Assembly: GCA_025352065.1 (NCBI GenBank)
Contig: JANXUC010000092.1
Span: forward strand, 79,877-143,876
DNA from: Acidobacteriaceae bacterium
Lineage (GTDB): Bacteria; Acidobacteriota; Terriglobia; Terriglobales; Acidobacteriaceae
Length of the DNA: 64,000 nucleotides
Direction: 5' to 3'
The position numbers were made by a program, and so were the translations under genes. The notes under the pieces are model-generated. The model was not told the origin of the DNA and did not search any database. It worked only from the letters and a program-made list of their open reading frames with translations. Shown piece after piece: positions 8,434-15,379 of this stretch (the stretch's first letter is position 1; each line of letters opens with the position of its first letter).

Positions 8434-9498
8434 CTACTTCAACTCCCCCATCCCCACCAGCGTACCGTAGTCTTTCCCAGAAGCCTCCGTTGCTCGGGTC
8501 ACAATCGCTCTAAACCCATCTCGCAATTCCGGCCACTTCGCAACCAGCGCTCGCGCCACCGCTTGATTCTCCGCATAAGTCTTCGCCGCATCGGAGACAT
8601 CCGCCCAATCATACTTCACCACCAAATTCACTTCGCCAGCCGCGCCATACGCAAAAATAGTTCTAATCTTGTAAACCTTCCAGCCAGCCAGAAGTTCCAT
8701 CGGTGCCTCTCCCGGCAAATCCGCAGGCACAAGTTTCTGAGCTTCGTCATACAGCCGATCTGTCTCCCTCGTACTCATAAATGGAACAACGGTAGCCAGA
8801 TTCCGCGCCTGCAGGAAATAGAACCACGCATTGTGCGTTTGTCCCTTGGCCACAAAGGCCCGCGCTCGTTCCGCAAACCATGCACTATCATGTCCAGCCG
8901 ATTCCCCAGCCTTCGCATAGAAGCCGCCCAGTTTCCATTCTCCCGCCACTTGCTGCAGCACAAACGACACAACGTAAGCATCCCCCTTGCTCGCGCCATC
9001 TTGTCTCGCGCTGTCTTTGCCCGTGCCGTCCGCAGCAACCACATCCAAAATCGTCACCGCATATCGCCCGGCGGGGAGGCCGTTCAAAACGAAGACCGCG
9101 CTCGATCCCGTCTGCCCCGACTTACCAAACACTCCACACAAAAACTCCAATCGCTGCGCTGCAGGCTGAGCAGACGCCTGCCCCGGTGTTGGTTCATCAA
9201 CCGTCAACGCGAAAACTCCGCGTACCGCCGCCTTAGCAGCGGCAAAATTACCTTGGTTCTCCTGCACCGCAGCCGCAATCCCCGAAAAGCTCTCCGCCAC
9301 GCTCGGAATCGCGCTCTGCTTCAGTCCCGCTACGTCGCCCTTGGCGGCTAGGCCAAAGTAGCCCTGCGCGGTTGCCTCCAAGCCTGTTCGGGTGGGTACG
9401 TCCATCTCATCACCTGTGGCACAGGTTTGTGCCAGCGCCAGCCCCACCGGCACCAAACCAAGGCAAATGAGCAACTTACACGCCGTTCTCGTCGTCAT
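8434..9498 (-). CDS. secreted protein of unknown function
   Basis: I do not recognise a family. The start chosen is ATG 9498 (MTTRTACKLLICLGLVPVG), preceded by a GGGGG ribosome-site-like run, giving a signal peptide cleaved near ALA-QTCATG; an upstream in-frame ATG at 9564 would add 22 unlikely residues. The mature protein is about 330 aa, Ala-rich, with an N-terminal helical region resembling a growth or exposure factor count (SIPSVAESFSGIAAAVQENQG), a beta-rich middle (SSAVFVLNGLPAGRYAVTIL) and a TPR-like segment AWFYFLQARNLATVVPFMS. Probably exported; role unknown. Confidence 0.65.
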   Translation of the reverse strand: MTTRTACKLLICLGLVPVGLALAQTCATGDEMDVPTRTGLEATAQGYFGLAAKGDVAGLKQSAIPSVAESFSGIAAAVQENQGNFAAAKAAVRGVFALTVDEPTPGQASAQPAAQRLEFLCGVFGKSGQTGSSAVFVLNGLPAGRYAVTILDVVAADGTGKDSARQDGASKGDAYVVSFVLQQVAGEWKLGGFYAKAGESAGHDSAWFAERARAFVAKGQTHNAWFYFLQARNLATVVPFMSTRETDRLYDEAQKLVPADLPGEAPMELLAGWKVYKIRTIFAYGAAGEVNLVVKYDWADVSDAAKTYAENQAVARALVAKWPELRDGFRAIVTRATEASGKDYGTLVGMGELK

Positions 9499-9693
9499 GC
9501 CTACCCCCAATTTCAGCCCGTTCCTCAACATTGTCTGCAAGATGATTGTACGATGCCGTTCCATCCTAGAGAGCTGTCCAGGACCTTTCCCAATCCTTGC
9601 ACCGCCGACTTTTTGCCGAGTCCGAGGTGCTTGCCAACGGTGCTAGAATTAATCTGTCCGGCGCAGTTGAGCCCGTCGGAAGCGGGGTCTACC

Positions 9694-10479
9694 ATGATGA
9701 AGCAACGCACGGTCGCGGTCGGTTTGTTCAGCGTAGTCGCATTGTGCGCGAGCAGCGCGTTGGCCACCCAGCGTCGAACCCATCACGCTCAGAAACCGGT
9801 CCAAGTCACAGCCCCGGCTCCGATCCCTGCCCCTGCAATTCCTTCCGTTCCCGCTCGCGAAGCTGCCGTTCCTCCTCAAGTCAGCTATGAAAACGGTCAG
9901 CTCCTGATCGATGCCAAGAATTCCACCTTGAAGGATATTCTCAGTGCGGTCGAGAAGCATACGGGTGCTTCTTTTGATATCAGCTCGGGAGATACCAGTG
10001 AGCGCGTTGTAGGACGCCTTGGCCCCGGTTCGGCTCGCGATGTCCTTGCCGATTTACTCAATGGCTCGCACTTCAACTATGTCATGCTGAGTCCCGCGAA
10101 CGATCCCAGTGCTTTGTCGCGAGTTGTGCTGACCGCTCGCGGCGCCGCTTCTCCGCAAGCTGGCGGAGCCCAAAACGACGCCCCGCAGTTCCAGCCGCAG
10201 CAGTTCCAGCAGCCGCCAGGGCAGATGCCCAACGGTGTTGCCATGCAGCAAGTGCAGCCCGATCCCAATAATCCAGATGCGGCGCAGGAAACCACCGACG
10301 CCACGGATGAAAATGCCGAGAATCAGGATCCCGCGGAAGAGGCGCAACCCGATCAATCGCAACACCAGGAAGGTGTGAAAACGCCGGAACAGCTCTTGCA
10401 GGACTTGCAGCGCCAGCAGCAAATCATCCAGCAGCAGCAACTCCGCCCAGGCGCAATAGTCCAGCCACAAAATCAATAG
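9694..10479 (+). CDS. exported STN-like domain protein with Gln-rich tail
   Basis: Start at ATG 9694 (a second ATG follows at 9697) gives 261 aa with a signal peptide (VGLFSVVALCASSALA). Residues about 65-150 resemble a secretin/TonB short N-terminal (STN) domain: LLIDAKNSTLKDILSAVEKH, GLGPGSARDVLADLL-like pattern and NYVMLSP. The rest is a disordered tail rich in Gln, Pro, Asn and Glu (QFQPQQFQQPPGQM, QRQQQIIQQQQ). STN domains usually head secretins or TonB receptors, but no barrel or secretin follows, so this is a free-standing STN protein. The promoter region contains a GTGCTAGAATTAATC stretch. Function unknown. Confidence 0.7.
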   Translation: MMKQRTVAVGLFSVVALCASSALATQRRTHHAQKPVQVTAPAPIPAPAIPSVPAREAAVPPQVSYENGQLLIDAKNSTLKDILSAVEKHTGASFDISSGDTSERVVGRLGPGSARDVLADLLNGSHFNYVMLSPANDPSALSRVVLTARGAASPQAGGAQNDAPQFQPQQFQQPPGQMPNGVAMQQVQPDPNNPDAAQETTDATDENAENQDPAEEAQPDQSQHQEGVKTPEQLLQDLQRQQQIIQQQQLRPGAIVQPQNQ

Positions 10480-10743
10480 AGGTCAGTGAAGAAACCTGAA
10501 CCTTGTTTACTGGATTTGTCGTTCCAAGGCGCTCTAGCACCCAGCAATCTCCACTCTCTGCAAGGAACCGGGTACCCCGTCCTTGTCGCGTTTCTTGCGA
10601 CAGGGCGGGGGGCTCCTCAGATTCGACCACCCAATCCCGTGATCCTAACCCAACCTGAAACAGCGAACTTTCAGCGCTGTCCAATTCCATGACATGCTTT
10701 ACAAAATGGTCGCGACATCCGTTATGCTCCGCGTCCTCTTCGG
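10480..10743. repeat. intergenic stretch with the GTACCCCGTCCTTGTCGCG repeat
   Basis: The unit near 10566-10612 (CCCCGTCCTTGTCGCG, then TTGCGACAGGGCGGGG) contains an internal inverted repeat CTGTCGCAAG-like hairpin. Related copies are near 12352-12403, 13350-13397, 23911-23958 (minus) and 29810-29848 (minus). No gene is seen in the rest of the gap. Confidence 0.7.
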
Positions 10744-11418
10744 TTACGCCTTCTCCGAAAGCCGCCATCCCGGAATCTCCGTGGCCAGCCACCGCAACCC
10801 TTCGCTCGCATCCGGCACTTCAACTTGAATCGACGGCACGTTCTTACTTCTCAAGAACGCCAGCATTGAAAATATGTTCACTTTCTGGAAATACGAACCA
10901 ACACAATCAACCGCAAAAAACGGCTCCAGCGCACCCTTCGGATGCACCGCATCCCATATGCAAGCCAGCGGCTCCACTGGAACGCCCGCAACCGGCGGGT
11001 TCATCGGCGTCAAAACCTTATTCAGCTCCCGGTCGCTGAACTGCCCTTCGTCCCAGTAGCGTTCCCACCGTTGCATTTTGAAACGCGCCGCCTGCGCCGC
11101 CGTTGCCGCCAGATCAAGATGCCGTCCCCGCACAGAAAGCCGCGACCAAGTCTTCACCTGCACCTGATACAACGTCACCCCGCTCGGGCTTTTTACCTGG
11201 AGCCAGCCATCCAAATGCGGTCCTCGCGCATTCCCCGTATCGCACAGTCCCGGAAGAATCTCAGCCTCGTGACGCCGTTCGCGAAAGTAGCGCACCAACA
11301 AAGGCAGTGCCAGTTCTTCACCAACAATTTCCTTAGCCGCCTTCGCATTACGGCGCGCACTATCCTCTTCATCACAAAAAGCAATCAGTTCGCGAATGTC
11401 GATCGTCAAATTGTGCAT
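10744..11418 (-). CDS. orphan protein with possible PD-(D/E)XK nuclease fold
   Basis: The family was not recognised with certainty. The core GPHLDGWLQVK followed by YQVQVKTW (residues about 66-89) has the D-x(n)-Q-x-K spacing of PD-(D/E)XK-type nucleases and of DUF4365-like proteins. The N-terminal helix carries EEDSARRNAKAAKEIVGEEL. The C-terminal half has VDCVGSYFQKVNIFSMLAFLRSKNV and no nuclease signature. 224 aa. ATG at 11418. The gene is alone, convergent with the STN-protein gene and flanked by dispersed repeats, with no methylase or ATPase partner. Confidence 0.5.
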   Translation of the reverse strand: MHNLTIDIRELIAFCDEEDSARRNAKAAKEIVGEELALPLLVRYFRERRHEAEILPGLCDTGNARGPHLDGWLQVKSPSGVTLYQVQVKTWSRLSVRGRHLDLAATAAQAARFKMQRWERYWDEGQFSDRELNKVLTPMNPPVAGVPVEPLACIWDAVHPKGALEPFFAVDCVGSYFQKVNIFSMLAFLRSKNVPSIQVEVPDASEGLRWLATEIPGWRLSEKA

Positions 11419-11458
11419 TGAGTAGAGGCGCTTCGTTCAGTCTGTTCTGAAAGTGTAA

Positions 11459-11530
11459 TTGTCATTCCGAGCGCAGCGAGGAATCCCTTTCGTTGCCAAG
11501 GCTGTTGAGGTTGGCAACCTGGGAAACCGG
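11459..11530. repeat. TTGTCATTCCGAGCGCAGCG repeat
   Basis: A full copy of the main dispersed repeat (ends GAGGAATCCC) lies between the two minus-strand genes. Its position just before the upstream neighbour's start and after the glycosyltransferase stop makes it non-coding. Confidence 0.8.
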
Positions 11531-12271
11531 CTACCGCTTCGCCGAACCATACCGCCCCATCAACGCATACCCCCGAATCTTCAACAACTCCGTAAACATC
11601 CTCAACCCATCCTTGATCGGACTAATCTTCGTGTTCTCCTGATGCGCCCATTTCACCGCCACCTCATCCACTCGAAACCCAAGCCGCCGCGCCACAAATA
11701 CAATTTCCGGATCGAATCCCCACCGCTCAATAATCTGCAATGGAAACACCGCCTGCGCCGCCGTCCGCCTGAACGCCTTAAATCCACACTGCGTGTCCCG
11801 ATACTTCATTCCCAGAATCACCCGCAACGCCAGATTAAAGATGCGCCCCAAAATTCGCCGGTAAAACGGCTGCTTCCTCGTCTGCAACGACGGGTCCAGC
11901 CAACGCGACCCAATCGCCACGTCCGCTCCGCGTTCCAATGCCGCCAGCAATTTTTCCGATTCCTCAATCGGCGACGCCATGTCCGCATCCGTAAACACAA
12001 TCCATTCGCCTTTCGAATGCAGAACACCGTTTCGCACGCTGAATCCCTTTCCATGATTCCCCGGATTATCCACCAGCCGCAACATCGGATGCGCCGCCGC
12101 ATAACGCAAAATAATGTCCCGCGTCGCATCGCGCGATCCGTCGTTCACCACCAGAATTTCCGCATCCCACTTCTGCGCATACACGTATTCCAGCACTCGG
12201 TCGAGCGTCGCTTCGATCCGAATCTCCTCGTTGTATGCCGGAATGACAATGCTGTGCGTGACAGGACCCAT
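11531..12271 (-). CDS. GT2 glycosyltransferase, dolichyl-phosphate glucosyltransferase-like
   Basis: Transfers a sugar from a nucleotide donor, most likely to a polyprenyl phosphate at the inner membrane surface. N-terminal IVIPAYNEEIRIEATLDRV, VVNDGSRDAT, HGKGFSVRNGVLHSKGE and the DxD in FTDADMA are those of the DPM1/ALG5 subgroup of GT2; DTQCGFKAFRR and GFDPEIVFVARRLG are also subgroup-specific. There is no transmembrane tail, as in soluble ALG5-like bacterial enzymes. 246 aa. The start ATG at 12271 has no neighbour in an operon. Confidence 0.88.
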   Translation of the reverse strand: MGPVTHSIVIPAYNEEIRIEATLDRVLEYVYAQKWDAEILVVNDGSRDATRDIILRYAAAHPMLRLVDNPGNHGKGFSVRNGVLHSKGEWIVFTDADMASPIEESEKLLAALERGADVAIGSRWLDPSLQTRKQPFYRRILGRIFNLALRVILGMKYRDTQCGFKAFRRTAAQAVFPLQIIERWGFDPEIVFVARRLGFRVDEVAVKWAHQENTKISPIKDGLRMFTELLKIRGYALMGRYGSAKR

Positions 12272-12351
12272 GCCTTGTGAAAAACTGCGTCCCTAAATAC
12301 TACATGGATCGACACCACCTACCCCAGAGAAAGGACGGGTGCCCCAGAGCG

Positions 12352-12403
12352 AGCCGGGTGCCCCGTCCTTGTCGCGCTCTTTGCGACAGGGCGGGGATTT
12401 CAG
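12352..12403. repeat. GTGCCCCGTCCTTGTCGCG repeat
   Basis: Contains GTGCCCCGTCCTTGTCGCG and TTTGCGACAGGGCGGGGA; the two halves can fold on each other. It stands between the divergent glycosyltransferase and exported-protein genes. Confidence 0.75.
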
Positions 12404-12457
12404 CCCTACCTCTCAAAGTAGACTTGCCCCAGTCCACTCCCAACGCTACGCTCCATC

Positions 12458-13156
12458 ATGCGCAAGCTTTCGATTCTCTTCCTCCTTATACTCGCCACCC
12501 TCTCTCTGCACGCCGCCCGCAAACCTCACCTCGTAGCCTTCGGCAAATGGCAAACTATCAAGCTCTTCGCCGACACCGCCGTCGCGCCCAATGCCGCCAA
12601 GTCGCCCGCCACTCTCGGTCAAGACCTCAAAGTCCGCCCTCTCTATGTCGATACCAAACTCAAAGAATTTACCACCGGCCCTCCGCACGAAATCACCGAC
12701 TACCTCTTCGCAGTCCGCCGCGCCTACCGCCTCAACGATAGCCTCCCCGCCGAGGAGGCCAAGCCTCTCCGCTGGCGCTGGCAGCTCGGAGGCTGGCTCC
12801 AAGTCGATCGCGTAACCGGCCGCGTCTCCGCCTTCAACCTCCCCGACTTCGACCCCTACTACTCCACCGCCACCTGGTATCGCGATTACACCGCCTACTG
12901 CGGCGTCTCCGATGACGGCAAAAAGCTCTACGCGGTAGTCACCCAGCTAGGCCGCCGCAAACCCATCCTCAAAAAGCCTCTAGGCGATGCCGCAGATGCT
13001 GGCCCCGACGCCAATTGCCCTCCCCCCACCTGGCAGCGCCAGCCCGTCCGCGTCACCTTCGATCCCAAACAAGACGACCCAGCCACCTTCACAGTCCGCG
13101 GCCACAGCGCCGACCTACTCCCCGAAGAACAGGAAGAAGACACCCCGTCGAAGTAA
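12458..13156 (+). CDS. small exported protein of unknown function
   Basis: 232 aa with a clear signal peptide (MRKLSILFLLILATLSLHA). The mature part has KPHLVAFGKWQTIKLF, VRPLYVDTKLKEFTTGPPHE, WRWQLGGWLQVDRVTGRVSA and WYRDYTAYCGVSDDGKKLYAVV, a beta-rich pattern, and a disordered acidic end (LLPEEQEEDTPSK). Two cysteines (in YCGV and NCPP) may form a disulfide. I do not recognise a named family. Codon use is like its neighbours. No partner gene. Confidence 0.65.
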   Translation: MRKLSILFLLILATLSLHAARKPHLVAFGKWQTIKLFADTAVAPNAAKSPATLGQDLKVRPLYVDTKLKEFTTGPPHEITDYLFAVRRAYRLNDSLPAEEAKPLRWRWQLGGWLQVDRVTGRVSAFNLPDFDPYYSTATWYRDYTAYCGVSDDGKKLYAVVTQLGRRKPILKKPLGDAADAGPDANCPPPTWQRQPVRVTFDPKQDDPATFTVRGHSADLLPEEQEEDTPSK

Positions 13157-14116
13157 AAATGTAGCGCGGACACTCCTCTCCGCGACCTTTGACGTTGCTC
13201 TTGATCTGTTGACTTTGCTCTTGATGTCGCTCTTGCCTCTGTCCGTGTAGGGCGAGCATTCCTGCTCGCCGCTCTGAACTCGACCAATTGCCCTCTCTGC
13301 AAAATTGTCATTCCGAAACGCAGTGAGGAATCTGCTCTTTCCTGCGAGCACCCGGGTGCCCCGTCCTTGTCGCGCCCTTTGCGACAGGGCGGGGATTTTC
13401 CCAGATTCAACCCCACCACCGACCCCCACGTGAAAGAACGGCCCTTCAGGGCCTCGTCAAGCCGCCAAAAACTGGGCTTCAGCCCCAGTGTAGAGCGAGC
13501 ATTCCTGCTCGCCGTTCTGAACTCGACCAATCGCCTTCTTTGCAAAATTGTCATTCGAAACGCAGTGAGGAGTCCCTTTACTTCCCGCGCACTCTCGGCG
13601 GAGCAGGGATTCCCTCACCAAAGCTTTCAATCACAAATAATGCCGACCTAACGTGAAAGAGCGGCCCTTCAGGGCCGCGTCAAGCCAAATGCAGATGGCC
13701 TTCAGGCCCGGCGGGAAGCTATCCTAAGGCAGCGGTTCTTGGATGCTCGCGCCTCTCGTCCAAATCACTCTCCACCAAGTGGCTTTGAAAGCCGACAGCC
13801 GATAGCCCACCCCGCACTTTCTGCATTTCCTGTGCGCCCTCTGTGGAAATCCAAACCCACGCATCCACCAAACTTTCCCGCTCAAAATTCTCTCCACCTC
13901 AAACCCCGCTCTCAGCGCCCACTTCCACGCCCAACACAAACTCCTGCCGCTCAGGAAAACTTCCGTCACAGCTCACTCCATCTTTTTCCAAACTGCACCA
14001 AACTTATGGGATTGACCACTCGGCTTCCTCTGCGTAACTTCATTAAACGACTTCAAAGCTTCACGACTTAGAAAAATATTCGCGTCGCGGTCCCACGCCC
14101 CCGCCCGCATCTCCCG
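13157..14116. repeat. 960-bp repeat-dense intergenic region
   Basis: Contains in order: TTGAC/TTTGAC short tandem-like runs (13189-13230), a GGCGAGCA-TTCC-TGCTCGCC hairpin (about 13248), a TTGTCATTCCGAA repeat (about 13305), a GTGCCCCGTCCTTGTCGCG unit (about 13350), GTGAAAGAACGGCCC (about 13430), another hairpin (about 13492), a second degenerate TTGTCATTCGAA repeat (about 13547), GTGAAAGAGCGGCCC (about 13653), an AGCCGACAGCCGATAGCC run (about 13788) and part of a CCTCTGTGG unit (about 13845). I see no convincing gene on either strand. Confidence 0.75.
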
Positions 14117-14536
14117 GTGAACACGACTGTGCTAAGAACATCTGCTCCAAAAACGACGGCTTCGAAAACCGATAAGAAAATCCCCGCTGAAAATCCAACT
14201 CAGCCTCCCAGTGACTGGCAAGCTTATCGCACGCGCTTCACCATCCGCGCGCGCATCCTCAGTGCGCCTCTCAGCTTCGTCGACGCGCTCGGTCGCGAGC
14301 AAAACGGTAAACGCGGCGACTACCTCGTCGAATCCAACGGCATGGTTACCATCACTCCGCGCCACATCTTCGAGGATGTCTACGTTCCGCTCGAATCTGG
14401 CGACCCGAACCGCAAGGTCGGAAACGGGACAAACTCCGATTCCGCTGCCAGCCCTTCGGCGCAGCCGCCGAAAAAGGCTCCGATTTCCACAATAAAAAGG
14501 AGCTACATGACCGGCTCCCGTCACCGCCCCGGTTAA
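14117..14536 (+). CDS. conserved-looking unknown protein with PGDYL-like core
   Basis: 139 aa from GTG 14117. The middle (residues about 37-95) reads YRTRFTIRARILSAP, FVDALGREQNGKRGDYLVES, GMVTITPRHIFEDVYVPL, which looks like a small structured domain; both ends are disordered and rich in Lys, Pro and Ser. No Shine-Dalgarno is visible before GTG, so the start is uncertain; a start at a later codon would not remove the core. No family recognised. It lies just upstream of the nrdJ control region in the same direction, but a 290-bp regulatory gap separates them. Confidence 0.5.
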   Translation: MNTTVLRTSAPKTTASKTDKKIPAENPTQPPSDWQAYRTRFTIRARILSAPLSFVDALGREQNGKRGDYLVESNGMVTITPRHIFEDVYVPLESGDPNRKVGNGTNSDSAASPSAQPPKKAPISTIKRSYMTGSRHRPG

Positions 14537-14604
14537 CACAACTGTAATAATTCCCTTAAAAAGAGGGACTTACAGAGGGAATCTTCGCGGTCACTTCGAT
14601 AGCC

Positions 14605-14644
14605 CAATATCTTGTACTAGGCTATTGACAGGCCCAAGATACAG
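14605..14644 (+). promoter_or_regulatory. two tandem NrdR-box-like sites
   Basis: CAATATCTTG (14605-14614) matches the NrdR core CWATATATWG at 9 of 10 positions; CAAGATACAG (14635-14644) matches at 8 of 10. Their starts are 30 bp apart, three helical turns, the arrangement known for NrdR binding. They flank and overlap the promoter ahead of the ribonucleotide reductase genes. NrdR itself is not in the window. Confidence 0.6.
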
Positions 14645-14653
14645 GCGTAACTT
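14625..14653 (+). promoter_or_regulatory. promoter of the nrdJ transcription unit
   Basis: TTGACA at 14625-14630 is a consensus -35; TAACTT at 14648-14653, with a 17-bp spacer, is a weak -10. The downstream NrdR-like box sits in the spacer. Confidence 0.5.
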
Positions 14654-14663
14654 CACAACTCCA

Positions 14664-14759
14664 AGCAGTTTTATTCCACCCAACGGGCTGGCAAAACTGC
14701 TGGGGAACATTAGGCGTAGTAGCCGTTTCCGGGTCCCCCTCCTGGCAAACGACATGCCA
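14664..14759 (+). promoter_or_regulatory. structured 5' leader of the nrdJ unit
   Basis: Three successive hairpins: AGCAGTTTT (14664-14672) with AAAACTGCT (14693-14701), extended inward by CCACCC/GGGCTGG; GGGGA (14702-14706) with TCCCC (14734-14738), enclosing GGC/GCC; and TGGCA (14743-14747) with TGCCA (14755-14759). The first is a perfect 9-bp stem. I do not see the B12-box of a classic cobalamin riboswitch. There is no U-run, so this is more likely a structured untranslated region than a terminator. Confidence 0.5.
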
Positions 14760-14829
14760 TTGAAAACAAAATAGTTATTCCCCGGCGAGGGTGCTGAAAA
14801 TCACTCCGCTGGCACTATGGAGGAGCCCC

Positions 14830-15297
14830 ATGGAAGGACTGGTACGCCTCGTCTCAGAGTCGCTCGCGCGCCACGGCATGAACCTGCCGCCCGCTCGCCT
14901 CGAGTGGTCGGATTGGAAGCAGCTTGAATCCAGCCTCTGCCTCTCCGCTCCCAGCTACCCTGGCCTCTACTCCGTCGCCGAACGCGTGGTTGACCACAAC
15001 CTCGCTCCAGAGGGTCTGCAAGCTCCCCATTTCGCCATCTTCCACGAGGGCCACACGCAGGACTTGGGATTCGAAATGGGACGCCTCTGCTCCCCCTACA
15101 GCCTCCTGCGCGACCGCATCTCCAAAGGGGACTGCTGGGTCCGCTTCGCCGTAATGCCATTCTCGACCACACAAAACTCAGGTCTAGCCGAGAGCTTGGA
15201 ATCTGCCGAAAGCCGAAAGTCGATAGCCGATAGCCAGAGCTTTCCCGATAGTCCTCACGAAACCGAAATACCTATGCCTCTGCCTTCCGGCTTCTAG
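14830..15297 (+). CDS. unknown protein in the nrdJ transcription unit
   Basis: 155 aa from ATG 14830, chosen because GGAGG stands at 14820-14824 with good spacing; an in-frame GTG at 14791 lacks a site. Residues about 20-110 form the likely domain: LPPARLEWSDWKQLES, PSYPGLYSVAERVVDHN, FAIFHEGHTQDLGFEMGRL, SPYSLLRDRISKGDCWVRFAVM. The tail (about 120-155) is low-complexity and encoded partly by a GCCGATAGCCGATAGCC repeat (15204-15236). The gene lies 82 bp before nrdJ with no terminator between, so it is probably cotranscribed and may serve ribonucleotide reduction. No family recognised. Confidence 0.65.
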   Translation: MEGLVRLVSESLARHGMNLPPARLEWSDWKQLESSLCLSAPSYPGLYSVAERVVDHNLAPEGLQAPHFAIFHEGHTQDLGFEMGRLCSPYSLLRDRISKGDCWVRFAVMPFSTTQNSGLAESLESAESRKSIADSQSFPDSPHETEIPMPLPSGF

Positions 15298-15379
15298 AAG
15301 CCTAAAATGGCAGTAGGCGATACTCCTGCAACCCAATACAACAACCGATCCCATAGAAGAATCGGAGGAAGCGATTACG

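Noticed and set aside
13739..14071. Overlapping open frames on both strands in the repeat-rich gap
   Set aside because: Composition follows repeats, there is no ribosome site, and none of the frames has a recognisable domain.
14641..14790. Classic cobalamin riboswitch ahead of nrdJ
   Set aside because: I looked for the conserved B12-box and core on both strands and did not see them; the hairpins are listed as a structured leader of unknown type.
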